Shown piece after piece: positions 14,439-23,133 of a stretch of 29,468 nt of DNA (positions are counted from its first letter, which is position 1; every line of letters starts with the position of its first letter). The DNA is taken from the IMG/VR virus record IMGVR_UViG_3300021376_000254, positions 1 through 29,468 of that record; one strand, 5' to 3'. This DNA is from a virus. The notes beneath the pieces were generated by a model that made no database searches, was not told the DNA's origin, and saw only the letters and a list, made by a program, of their open reading frames with translations. A program made the translations under genes and the position numbers.

Positions 14439-17400
14439 GGATGCATAAGCAACAATATCACCACCTGCAAATATATCACCACTTGTCCCAATACCTCCAC
14501 TTACAATTAATGCTCCAGATGTTTTTGAAGTCGATGTAGTATTATTTGTAATTGTTACAGAACCAGTTACAAGTAAAGAACCAGTAATTTGTGTATTGGA
14601 GTTTATAGATACATTTGTACCACTATCACTAATATTTGAATCATTTAAGTGGTGATTATCTACTGCCTTTGGTATTCTATTAGTTGATAGATAGGCTGGT
14701 GAACCTTTTGTTGAATATTCTGGTCCAAAAATTGATACTCCAAAATCAATTCCATTAGAAGATGAATATTCAAACCCCCAATCATTTGTTTGACCATCAA
14801 AAAAGAATGATGCTGTTGAAGGATTAGAACCCGAATCAATAACTATAATACCAGCGTATCTTTCACTTGGAGTGTTGTTATTTAATTGTACAAATGCATC
14901 ACCTATCATTTTTACCGAACCAGTCACTTGTTCAATATATGCAAATGAACCAGTTCCATTTACAATTATATTATTAAATGTTTTTGTTCCAGTAATTGTT
15001 TGTGAACCACTTAAATTTACATATCTTGTATCATAAGATGAAGAAAGTTGAGATGAACCTGAAACGATTCCTGTTGGTATATTTGATAAATTAGGATACG
15101 ATACTTGAGATGAACCTGAAACGATTCCTGTTGGTATATTTGATAAATTAGGATACGATACTTGTGATGAACCAGATACTACCCCACTAGGTAATAAAGT
15201 AGTTATTTGTGATGAACCAGAAATTACACCTTCTACATTTAACTTATCTTTTATTGTAGTATTAATAGAAGATGTAAATGAATTAAATGACGAAGTTGTA
15301 GTTAATGTATCTATTCTTAATGTATTGATTTCATTACCCATACCACTATGATGTGCACAGTAGTAATACAATTTAGTGGGAGTATCATAATTTACTTCAA
15401 TTTGTATGAAATTAGATCCGCTAATTACTCCTGTTGTATATTGGGTAGGGCCATCTGGAGAGGTAGAGAATTTAAACGGATGAGAACCTTCAACAGCAGA
15501 GGTATTAAACCTATAAGTAGCACCAGGTACAAATGAAAGTATTGGTTGAGATATACTATCTATTACAAATACACCGCCACTATCAGTTACAACATGTGTA
15601 AATAGACTTTCAGTTAAATTATTAATTCTACTATCAAATGATTGAGAATCGGTATTGTAAGAACCAGTATTTAATTTTGTTGCTATTGAATTTATTAATG
15701 AACCAGTTGCACTTCCTAATTCTTGTTGTGTTACAAACCCACTATCAAGTGAAGATGAGAATGATTCTAACGAATCTAAACGAGTATCTACTGATTGTGA
15801 GAAGGTAGATATTGTTGAATTTACACCATTGATAAAATGAGCAGAACTTGTATCCAAAGAAAGTGTTGCTGGTCCTGAAACTGCTCCACCACTAATACCA
15901 TTTCCTGCAACCACAGCTGTAATATCACCTGCACCAACAACTAATAATTGTTCATCGATATAATCTTTAACTGCTCCCGCACTACCTAAAACTGCAGGGT
16001 TACCATCTGATATAGATGAAGAAACATTATACCAAGCTGCAGAACCTAATGAACCAGATGTTGTTCTAATTCCAATTAAATCTGCAACTGAACCACTAAC
16101 TTCATATAAACTATCTAAAGAAGAAGTTAATTGATTTGAACTAGATATTATCCCACCAATCACATTTCCACTAATTACACCATTTGTAATTGTAAAATCA
16201 ATTGTAGCTGAATCACTCGAAGAAGAAACAACACCTTCAGTATTTATTTTATTTTTGACTATTGTTTGAATTGAAGAACTAAATGAATAGTATTGTGATG
16301 CTGTATTAAATAAATTATTTACATTTGTATCATTTGATTGAGTGTAAGAATGTAAACTATTTAAATCTGAATTTACTGAAGCTGTATAATTTTCTAATGA
16401 CAAAAACTTACCATCAACCGAAGAAGTATAATTTTGTAATGATAAAAATTTACCATCAACTGAAGCTGTATAGGCTGCTAATGTTGAATTTTTACTTTCT
16501 TCTGAAGCGGTAAATAATTGTAAAGTATCTAGTCTAAAATCTACTGATGAACTAAATTGTTCAAAGTTTTCATTTGATGATGATAATAAACCACTACCAT
16601 TTGTAATTTGAGAAGAACCTGAAAGTACACCTTCTGCATTTAATCTATTCTTAATACCACTTACATAGTTGGTAGTTTGAGTTAAATCAATTTGAGAAGA
16701 ACCAGATACAACTAAATCTCCTTCAATCATTAAATACCTAAAATCTAATGATGAAGTTACTTGACTAGAACCACTTACTAATCCACTACCATTAAATGAT
16801 ATATTTGAATGTTGTATATTAGTTAATTCAGAACCATCTCCTTTAAATCCATATGATGATGATAATTTTGAGTTTGTATGTAAGAGTGTTTCATTATCTT
16901 TCCATAAAATTGAAACATTAGCTCCTGAAATATGTAATCCTGATCCATCTGCTTGTGCGGAGGTTGTAGAACCCGAAGCAAGTGATAAAACTTTATCTTC
17001 AATAACTAATTCAGTAGTATTAAGAGTTGTTGTAGTACCTTGTACAGTCAAATCTCCAAATATAATAATATTTTGACCGTTTACATCAATCGCATCTTTT
17101 AATGATTGTGAATAATCATTGAGATAGTAAATTGAATTTGATACCGAACTTGTATAATTTTGTAATGATAAAAATTTACCATCAACTGAAGCGGTATAGG
17201 CTGCTAATGTTAAATTTTTACTTTCTTCTGAAGCGGTGAATGATTGTAAAGAAGCGGTTGTTGTTCCTATTGTTAAATTTTTACTTTCTTGTGAGGAAGT
17301 AAATTCTAAAATTGATGAAGTTGTTGATGAAAGGGTTATAAATTTATTATTTATTGAACCCGTATAATCTGCAAGTGTACTATTTTTTCCTTCTTCTGAT

Positions 17401-18281
17401 GAAGAAAATGATTCTAAATTATTAATTCTTATTCCATAAGAATAATCAATTGATTCTAAACTATCGATTCTACTTTCATGATCTGATGAAGAATAAAACA
17501 ATTCATAAAAATCAGAATAAACTGATTGTGAAAATGATGTATTTAAATATGATGATGTAGATTCTACTTCGTCTAATCTAAAATCAACTGATTGTGAGAC
17601 TGTAGTTGCTAAATAAGAAGAGGTTGTTTCTAATTCAGAAATTCTTGAATTATGAAGGCTACTAGTAACTTGTAAAGAATATATATCATCAGCGTGATCT
17701 GAAGCCGTACTGAATAATTCAGTAATATCTAAATCATTTGATTGAGTATATAAATGTAATTTATTTAAATCAGAATTAATTGAAGATGTATAACTTGCTA
17801 ATGTTACAAATTTAGAATTTATAGATGATGTAAATTCATTTGTTGATCCAGTATAAGATGCAAATGTTATATTAGATGAGGATAATATTCCACTTCCTGG
17901 AAGTGATATACTATCTATTGATGCAGATACAACAAACAAATTTCTATATTTCTTAACTGATGTGCCTAAATCATATACACTTGTTGTTTCAGGTATTATA
18001 GAACCACTTAAACTTGCATTAACTATGATTTCATCAGATGAACTATTATCACCTAAAATTATTGTACCACCCAATGTAATATTTTCAGAAACTAATATAT
18101 TTGATGCAGTGATGTTTCCTGAAATATAAAAAGATCCAGTGTTAATAGAATCCATTTTTGCTAAAGTTACTGTACCTACACCTGTACCTATTTGTAGAGT
18201 GTCTTTTTGGGTATTAAAATACGGTTCAGTTTGTGTAGTTGAGGGTGTTGTACCTCTTCTTAATAATAATATTGCAGCCAT
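14148..18281 (-). CDS. Long tail fibre with internal cupredoxin-like domain and C-terminal S74 chaperone (1377 aa)
   Basis: The N terminus LLLRRGTTPSTTQTEPYFNT is a typical virion-attachment head. The body is a long series of SSL, YTASVDGKFLSLQNYTSS-like helical/beta repeats, with about eight SGSSQ-type linkers and a TTTTLNTTELVIEDKVLSLA cassette. At about residues 895-995 lies a cupredoxin-like domain: H934 in GSHPFKF, and C975-A-H-H978-S-G-M981, an amicyanin-like ligand set. The end (S1282-D-I-R-L-K1287, GVIAQEIESILPELV, GYKAVKYDRLVSLLIEGIKE) is an S74 self-cleaving domain followed by a coiled coil. It is the largest gene of the window and a likely long side fibre. Promoter-like TATATTTATA lies 25 bases upstream; a terminator precedes it. 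Confidence 0.88.
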   Translation of the reverse strand: MAAILLLRRGTTPSTTQTEPYFNTQKDTLQIGTGVGTVTLAKMDSINTGSFYISGNITASNILVSENITLGGTIILGDNSSSDEIIVNASLSGSIIPETTSVYDLGTSVKKYRNLFVVSASIDSISLPGSGILSSSNITFASYTGSTNEFTSSINSKFVTLASYTSSINSDLNKLHLYTQSNDLDITELFSTASDHADDIYSLQVTSSLHNSRISELETTSSYLATTVSQSVDFRLDEVESTSSYLNTSFSQSVYSDFYELFYSSSDHESRIDSLESIDYSYGIRINNLESFSSSEEGKNSTLADYTGSINNKFITLSSTTSSILEFTSSQESKNLTIGTTTASLQSFTASEESKNLTLAAYTASVDGKFLSLQNYTSSVSNSIYYLNDYSQSLKDAIDVNGQNIIIFGDLTVQGTTTTLNTTELVIEDKVLSLASGSTTSAQADGSGLHISGANVSILWKDNETLLHTNSKLSSSYGFKGDGSELTNIQHSNISFNGSGLVSGSSQVTSSLDFRYLMIEGDLVVSGSSQIDLTQTTNYVSGIKNRLNAEGVLSGSSQITNGSGLLSSSNENFEQFSSSVDFRLDTLQLFTASEESKNSTLAAYTASVDGKFLSLQNYTSSVDGKFLSLENYTASVNSDLNSLHSYTQSNDTNVNNLFNTASQYYSFSSSIQTIVKNKINTEGVVSSSSDSATIDFTITNGVISGNVIGGIISSSNQLTSSLDSLYEVSGSVADLIGIRTTSGSLGSAAWYNVSSSISDGNPAVLGSAGAVKDYIDEQLLVVGAGDITAVVAGNGISGGAVSGPATLSLDTSSAHFINGVNSTISTFSQSVDTRLDSLESFSSSLDSGFVTQQELGSATGSLINSIATKLNTGSYNTDSQSFDSRINNLTESLFTHVVTDSGGVFVIDSISQPILSFVPGATYRFNTSAVEGSHPFKFSTSPDGPTQYTTGVISGSNFIQIEVNYDTPTKLYYYCAHHSGMGNEINTLRIDTLTTTSSFNSFTSSINTTIKDKLNVEGVISGSSQITTLLPSGVVSGSSQVSYPNLSNIPTGIVSGSSQVSYPNLSNIPTGIVSGSSQLSSSYDTRYVNLSGSQTITGTKTFNNIIVNGTGSFAYIEQVTGSVKMIGDAFVQLNNNTPSERYAGIIVIDSGSNPSTASFFFDGQTNDWGFEYSSSNGIDFGVSIFGPEYSTKGSPAYLSTNRIPKAVDNHHLNDSNISDSGTNVSINSNTQITGSLLVTGSVTITNNTTSTSKTSGALIVSGGIGTSGDIFAGGDIVAYASSDIRLKNNLELISNPLQKINKIGGYAFIWDEEKQNIYKGKDYGVIAQEIESILPELVENRDNGYKAVKYDRLVSLLIEGIKELSNEVKELKNKLEK
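15051..15164. repeat. Exact tandem duplication, 2 x 57 bp
   Basis: 15051-15107 and 15108-15164 are identical as far as read. They encode two copies of the 19-residue unit VSYPNLSNIPTGIVSGSSQ (phase-shifted) in the 1377-aa fibre. The absence of differences implies a recent duplication. Confidence 0.9.
15296..15600 (-). other. Cupredoxin-like domain coding region in the fibre
   Basis: Encodes roughly residues 895-995. Codons 934 (His, 15482-15480), 975 (Cys, 15359-15357), 978 (His, 15350-15348) and 981 (Met, 15341-15339) have the spacing of a type-1 copper site, C-x2-H-x2-M, as in amicyanin. Metal binding is untested. Confidence 0.65.
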
Positions 18282-18306
18282 CTATTAGATTTCCATTAAT
18301 TTTAAG

Positions 18307-18316
18307 TATAAATATA
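18307..18316 (-). promoter_or_regulatory. Late-type promoter element before the 1377-aa fibre
   Basis: Minus-strand TATATTTATA, 25 bases before the ATG at 18281, downstream of a terminator. Confidence 0.5.
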
Positions 18317-18385
18317 TTTTCTCTTAAATTATTAGAGAATTAAAAAACATTTTCACATATATAAGTATAAAAAAAACAAAAGTAT

Positions 18386-18417
18386 AAAAAAAATCCCCAA
18401 CCTTTCGGAGGGGGATT
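18386..18417 (-). terminator. Rho-independent terminator after the 873-aa fibre gene
   Basis: Minus strand: AATCCCC...GGGGATT stem with an inner CC-GAAA-GG hairpin and two mismatches, followed by a run of eight T. Confidence 0.8.
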
Positions 18418-18439
18418 TTAATTTTAATTTATGTTTTAT

Positions 18440-21061
18440 TTAGAAAGTACCACCATCAATAGTGTTTGATGCCACAAATGATGAACCATTCCATTGAATC
18501 ATATCACCTGCGTTTGTTGGAACAACCGAACTAATAGTTTTTGATGAATCCGCGAATAGGAATGAATTTGCAGTCAATCCGTTGATAATTAAATCAGTAG
18601 TGATTGTAACATCACCTATATCTGAAATATGAGAATTAACTAATAAACCACTCGCTCCAATTACTTGCACTGAACCAGAAGTTGGTGTAGCGTTTAATCT
18701 TGCAAATTCTTTTTCTGAACCTAATGCTCCACCTTTCCAATGGTCATTAGTAGAGTCCCACAAAAATGAACCCGAAACAGTGTTTGGTGCAGTTGGGTCT
18801 TTAATTAATAAACCACCATTTGCTGCTCCTGTACCATTTAATTCAATAATGTTATCACCTAACTGAATTGTAGTTGAATCTACAGTTGTAGTTGAACCCT
18901 GAACAAACAAGTTTCCAGTAACCGTAACACTTCCACCTACCGATAAGTTATTTTGGATTGATGCAGTCGCAATTGTTACTGAATCAGGTAATCCGATTGT
19001 TACGGTTCCGCCAGAACCCAATGTTATTGTACCATTTGTTATTTGAATCTCATTAGCAGTGCCCGCGATAATCAAGCTTGTATTACCTTCTACTGCAGTT
19101 CCCGCTGTAGAACCATAATCAACTTCAATTGAATTATCAACACCATCCAATGAAATACCAGTACCAGCAACATCAGCATTTAAGTTACCAGCTCTTACAC
19201 CACCATTTTTAATTGATACATTACCCGATGATACTGAAAAATCATCAGCATCAAATGATGCAACACCTTTTTGAGATGTGGATGAATCAACAACTGAAAG
19301 AGTTACTTTATTATCAGTAATGACAGAAGTTACTATTCCACTACCGGTAATTGTCAATATATCGGTTAACAAATCTAATGAATCATTTGAACCATTAGAA
19401 CCACTTATTTTAAGTGCAGTTACCAATCCTGTCAATTGAGAACCATCACCAACAAATGAACCAGTAAATGAACCACTTGCTTCAACAGAAGTTAATTTAA
19501 ACCCACTTACAGATGTGTTATTTAATTGGGATGAACCAGAGATGACACCATCTGCGTTTAATTTATCTTTTACATTGGTATCAAAATTAGTAATTGAATC
19601 TGCATTTACTTGAGATGAGCCTGAAATAACTCCTTCTGCATTTAATTTATTTTTGATTGTTGTATTAATTGAACCACTAAATGATTCTAAAATAACAATA
19701 CGTCCATTTAATGATGAAGAAAAATTTGTTAATTCAGCTTCAGTTACAAATCCACCATCCAATGAAGAACTAAATGCTTCTAAATCATCAATTCTTCCTT
19801 CGTGATTTGATGCGGTTGCGAATAATTGTGCATCTTTAGCTGCTAATGAAGAAGAGAAATCAGAGAATCCAGTAGTAGAAGAAATTGTAATTTGAGAAGA
19901 ACCTGAAACTACCGAATCACCATTTTCTCTCAATATCTTACTTTCAGCTCCTACTACTCCTGCTTTCCAATAATCGTTTGTAGAATCCCAAAGTAATGAA
20001 CCACTTGCAGTGTTTGGTGCAGTTGAATCTTTAACCAATAAACCACCGTTTGCTGCTCCAGTTCCATTCAATTCGATGATATTATCACCTAACTGAATTG
20101 TTGTTGAGTTTACTGTGGTAGTTGTGCCAGATACTGTCAAGTTACCTGCAATAGTAACATTCGTACCACTAATATCAAATGCAGTATCAAATGAAGAACT
20201 AAAACTTTCTATGTTATTTAATCTATTATTATGACTACCACTGGTTGTTTCTAATGAAGCAACTCTTGAACCAAGTGAACCAGCTCCACCTATTGAATTC
20301 TCAATTGTATCAATTCTTGATTCATGATCAGATGCAGTAGCAAATAATTCAACATCTTTTACAGTTAATGAAGAAGAGAAATCAGAGAATCCAGTAGTAG
20401 AAGAAATAGTTACTTGAGATGAGCCTGAAATTACCCCATCTGCGTTTAGTTTATCCTTTACATTAGTATCAAAATTAGTAATTGAGTCTGCGTTTACTTG
20501 AGATGAGCCTGAAATTACCCCATCTGCGTTTAGTTTATCCTTTACATTGGTATCAAAATTAGTAATTGAGTCTGCGTTTACTTGAGATGAACCAGAGATT
20601 ACAGTTTCGTCATTTAATTTATCTTTTACATTGGTATCAAAATTAGTAATCGAATCTGCGTTTACTTGTGATGAACCAGATATAGTACCTGTTGGTAATA
20701 AAGAAATTACCTGAGCAGAACCGGAAACAATTCCACTTCCATCGGTATTTGGTGTTGCTTTAACTTCAACATTACCACCTTTATTTAATATAAAAAATTT
20801 ATTGACTGAAGTGTTATAAAATGGAATACCGTTTACTGAAGTATCATAAGATGCACCACTTAAATTTGGTGTTGATGAACCTTGTAATATTTTGTTAGCA
20901 GGTGTTACAGTTGAACCATCTATACCTACAAATAAAAGCGATCCACTATTATCGGCAGAAATTCCTGATGAACCTGTAACAACTAACAATTCTCCAGCAC
21001 GTTTGATAGCTCCACTTATTGATTCTAACGAACCACGTCTGTGTTTAATTATTTGTGCCAT
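18440..21061 (-). CDS. Modular tail fibre protein (873 aa) with 28-residue tandem repeats
   Basis: The head MAQIIKHRRGSLESISGAIK with RAGELLVVTGSSGIS differs from the other fibres but has the same start logic. Near the N terminus three full copies plus flanking parts of a 28-residue unit (NADSITNFDTNVKDKLN + ADGVISGSSQV) follow each other, and a further copy lies near residue 490. Two near-identical cassettes TTTTVNSTTIQLGDNIIELN with TGAANGGLL(V/I)KD occur, and a FTGSFVGDGSQLTGLVTALK segment lies between. The C terminus ends ASNTIDGGTF, matching the IDGG-type ends of the 204- and 390-aa proteins. There is no S74 domain, so folding may depend on another protein. AGGA precedes the ATG; the leader is A-rich. 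A terminator follows. Confidence 0.82.
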   Translation of the reverse strand: MAQIIKHRRGSLESISGAIKRAGELLVVTGSSGISADNSGSLLFVGIDGSTVTPANKILQGSSTPNLSGASYDTSVNGIPFYNTSVNKFFILNKGGNVEVKATPNTDGSGIVSGSAQVISLLPTGTISGSSQVNADSITNFDTNVKDKLNDETVISGSSQVNADSITNFDTNVKDKLNADGVISGSSQVNADSITNFDTNVKDKLNADGVISGSSQVTISSTTGFSDFSSSLTVKDVELFATASDHESRIDTIENSIGGAGSLGSRVASLETTSGSHNNRLNNIESFSSSFDTAFDISGTNVTIAGNLTVSGTTTTVNSTTIQLGDNIIELNGTGAANGGLLVKDSTAPNTASGSLLWDSTNDYWKAGVVGAESKILRENGDSVVSGSSQITISSTTGFSDFSSSLAAKDAQLFATASNHEGRIDDLEAFSSSLDGGFVTEAELTNFSSSLNGRIVILESFSGSINTTIKNKLNAEGVISGSSQVNADSITNFDTNVKDKLNADGVISGSSQLNNTSVSGFKLTSVEASGSFTGSFVGDGSQLTGLVTALKISGSNGSNDSLDLLTDILTITGSGIVTSVITDNKVTLSVVDSSTSQKGVASFDADDFSVSSGNVSIKNGGVRAGNLNADVAGTGISLDGVDNSIEVDYGSTAGTAVEGNTSLIIAGTANEIQITNGTITLGSGGTVTIGLPDSVTIATASIQNNLSVGGSVTVTGNLFVQGSTTTVDSTTIQLGDNIIELNGTGAANGGLLIKDPTAPNTVSGSFLWDSTNDHWKGGALGSEKEFARLNATPTSGSVQVIGASGLLVNSHISDIGDVTITTDLIINGLTANSFLFADSSKTISSVVPTNAGDMIQWNGSSFVASNTIDGGTF
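19525..20690. repeat. 84-bp in-frame repeats in the 873-aa fibre gene
   Basis: Units begin at 20413, 20497, 20581 and (partial) 20665, exactly 84 bases apart. The first two differ at a single base. A diverged extra copy lies at about 19525-19608. Each unit encodes NADSITNFDTNVKDKLN plus an SGSSQ linker. This is in-frame module amplification, not a CRISPR array. Confidence 0.9.
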
Positions 21062-21141
21062 TTTCTTTTTTTTTCCTTTTTTTAGTTATTTTTGTTACTA
21101 CGAAAACCTTTATTTCAGGACATTTGCCTTTTTTTTATTAT

Positions 21142-21166
21142 AAAAATTTAAGTGCTATTTAGCACT
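21142..21166 (-). terminator. Rho-independent terminator after the 390-aa gene
   Basis: Minus-strand stem AGTGCTA / TAGCACT with a 2-base loop, followed by TAAATTTTTA. The T tract is interrupted, so strength is uncertain. Confidence 0.6.
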
Positions 21167-21177
21167 AATTTATTTTA

Positions 21178-21187
21178 TATAAATATT
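21178..21187 (-). promoter_or_regulatory. Late-type element upstream of a terminator
   Basis: Minus-strand AATATTTATA between the stop of the 390-aa gene and the terminator at 21166-21142. A transcript starting here would meet the terminator before the 873-aa gene, so this copy may be fortuitous or attenuated. Confidence 0.25.
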
Positions 21188-21203
21188 ATTAATTTTTAGT
21201 TTA

Positions 21204-22376
21204 TTATATCTGTCCACTATCTATTATGTAAGATCCTGAAGAAATCCAATATTGAACCCCCTCTGAAAAGTGTGCAGAACCTGTATTTACTGAAACAGCA
21301 TCTGCCGTCACACTTATACCATTACCTGCTCCAACATTCAGGGTTACACTACCAGCAAATCCTCCACCAACTAAACCACTACCCGCTATTACTGCAGTTA
21401 TATCACCACCTGCTAATGCAAATCCAAAAAATTCATTCCAAGTTACACTATCTGTAAAAGTAGTTGGAGGATTTGCTAATGTAATTACCGCTTGGTATGT
21501 TTGTTCGGCTTCTTCTACCCAAACAATTTGATTATTTGATATTCTTGATATTGGAATAGTTGCCAAATCAGAATATAAAGGAACACTATAAAAAGCACCC
21601 TTTATATATTCAATATCAGCAAGAGCAACACCAGAAGCAGATGCAGCTGAAGTTAAAGTAATTTTGTTACCTATTTCACCGCCATTAAATGAGCTTGTTT
21701 GATATCTTGAATCAAATGATGCGGTTAGTTGAGATGAACCAGATATAATACCTGAAGGTAATAAATTTATTACTTGTGCAGATCCAGAAACGGTTCCAGC
21801 TGGAACTCCTGATTCAGGACCAATTGATGAATTACTTACTGAAATAACCCAATAACCATCATAATAAATATAAAGATTGCCATCATTAGAACTCCACCAC
21901 AAATCCCCTTCATTTGGAGAAGCTGGTGGTGTATTTGATATATTTGTAGTTGTTTCGCTACCACTTAAAGCGTATCTTGTATCATAAGATGCGGTCAATT
22001 GTGCAGAACTACTTATTATTCCATTTGGTATATCAGATAAATTATTATATGATGAAATTCCAATTGAACCACTTAAAGCGTATCTTGTATCATAAGATGC
22101 GGTCAATTGAGAAGAACCGGAAACAGTTCCTAATGGAACGCCTCCCCCGCCACCAACATTGGTTATTGTAATGTCATCACCTAATTGTGTTATTGATATT
22201 CCGGTACCCGCAACAAAATTTGGAGTATCGATAATATCACCATAATTAACACCCAATACTTGTGATGCTGAAACAACACCGGATGCAGTAATATTATTTG
22301 TAACAAGAAAATCACCCTGTATAACTGATGCGGTTACTACACCCTGAATCTGTTTTGCTTGAATTAGTGATGCCAT
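21204..22376 (-). CDS. Fibre/spike structural protein (390 aa)
   Basis: Starts MASLIQAKQIQGVVTASVIQ, a head repeated in other form by the fibres that follow. It contains four SGSSQ/SSSAQ linkers, two LTASYDTRYALSGS copies, and a PPASPNEGDLWWSSNDGNLY segment, the WW-NDG-LY motif of phage fibre sugar-facing or collar domains. The C-terminal third is beta-rich and ends ISSGSYIIDSGQI, the same type of IDxG end as the 204- and 873-aa fibres. It starts 5 bases after the stop of the 142-aa gene and is probably cotranscribed with the neck block. TAGG precedes the ATG by 8 bases. It could link fibres to the neck or baseplate. Confidence 0.75.
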   Translation of the reverse strand: MASLIQAKQIQGVVTASVIQGDFLVTNNITASGVVSASQVLGVNYGDIIDTPNFVAGTGISITQLGDDITITNVGGGGGVPLGTVSGSSQLTASYDTRYALSGSIGISSYNNLSDIPNGIISSSAQLTASYDTRYALSGSETTTNISNTPPASPNEGDLWWSSNDGNLYIYYDGYWVISVSNSSIGPESGVPAGTVSGSAQVINLLPSGIISGSSQLTASFDSRYQTSSFNGGEIGNKITLTSAASASGVALADIEYIKGAFYSVPLYSDLATIPISRISNNQIVWVEEAEQTYQAVITLANPPTTFTDSVTWNEFFGFALAGGDITAVIAGSGLVGGGFAGSVTLNVGAGNGISVTADAVSVNTGSAHFSEGVQYWISSGSYIIDSGQI

Positions 22377-22381
22377 TTTTT

Positions 22382-22810
22382 TTACCTACTTACTATTTTA
22401 CCTTTAATTATAAAATCACTTGATACAATATCATCTGGATCATAAGTGATTGCTTGATTAAAATTTATTATAATATTTGTTCCGTTATCTATAACTGAAT
22501 ATGTATCTGCTGTTTTTTTTACACCCATCAAATACACATCAACATAATCAGATAAATTATCTACTTTAATTTCTTCAAAAACAAATTTTTTGTTATTAAG
22601 AACTAAAGTAAATAATTCTCCATTCAAAGATAAAGAATCCACATTATGTGAAAATATTGCAGTATCATTAATAACTTGCAATACTAAATTTTTAAATCTT
22701 TTTTTATGGTCAATAATATCATTAATAAATGGAGAATCATCTAATGAAGATGTTGCTTCATAAGATGAACTTAATATAGGAACAATAATATTTGGTTTTG
22801 TTTTACTCAT
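22382..22810 (-). CDS. Beta-rich neck-block protein, unknown (142 aa)
   Basis: No known family recognised. The second half reads as a small beta module: DVYLMGVKKTADTYSVIDNG, then NIIINFNQAITYDPDDIV and a final FIIKGKIV. The same pattern (a YxNG-like turn, a Tyr-containing strand, an alternating I.I.F strand, then D-D-I) ends the gp15-like protein and the 108-aa protein, suggesting three related modules in a row. Its ATG overlaps the stop of the preceding gene as ATGA, so translation is coupled; AAGGAG also lies about 13 bases upstream. A structural role at the tail or neck is inferred. Confidence 0.65.
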   Translation of the reverse strand: MSKTKPNIIVPILSSSYEATSSLDDSPFINDIIDHKKRFKNLVLQVINDTAIFSHNVDSLSLNGELFTLVLNNKKFVFEEIKVDNLSDYVDVYLMGVKKTADTYSVIDNGTNIIINFNQAITYDPDDIVSSDFIIKGKIVSR

Positions 22811-23133
22811 ATTGTATCTATATCTCCTTCTAATTTTATATCATCATTACTAGCAAGATTATATGCAAAATTAGATTTAATAAATCTTATATGAAATTCA
22901 TTATCTACTTGTTCTGCAATATAATCTTTTTCTAAAATATACTGACCATTAATAAATATATCAAAACGAGCGTGCTCCTTTCTTAATGGTCTTAAATTTA
23001 GATTTAAATCTTTCATTTTTACACCACTAACTTTCCAAATCCAATACGTTGGATGTGTTAAGTTATGAGGCACCAAACGATATTCATCTGGTTCGTGAAC
23101 TTGCTTCAATATTTTATTTAATTCATGTATCAT
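22807..23133 (-). CDS. Beta-rich neck-block protein, unknown (108 aa)
   Basis: 108 residues. About residues 55-105 carry the module FDIFINGQYILEKDYIAEQV ... FHIRFIKSNFAYNLASNDDI ending LEGDI, resembling the C-terminal ends of the flanking gp15-like and 142-aa proteins. The N-terminal half (HNLTHPTYWIWKVSG) is of unknown type. The ATG overlaps the stop of the gp15-like gene (ATGA) and its own stop overlaps the next start, giving a tightly coupled trio. No Shine-Dalgarno sequence is seen, consistent with coupling. Confidence 0.65.
   Translation of the reverse strand: MIHELNKILKQVHEPDEYRLVPHNLTHPTYWIWKVSGVKMKDLNLNLRPLRKEHARFDIFINGQYILEKDYIAEQVDNEFHIRFIKSNFAYNLASNDDIKLEGDIDTI

Noticed and set aside
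20413-20690. CRISPR-like regular repeats
   Set aside because: Spacing is regular, but units are contiguous, in frame and coding, with no unique spacers and no cas genes.
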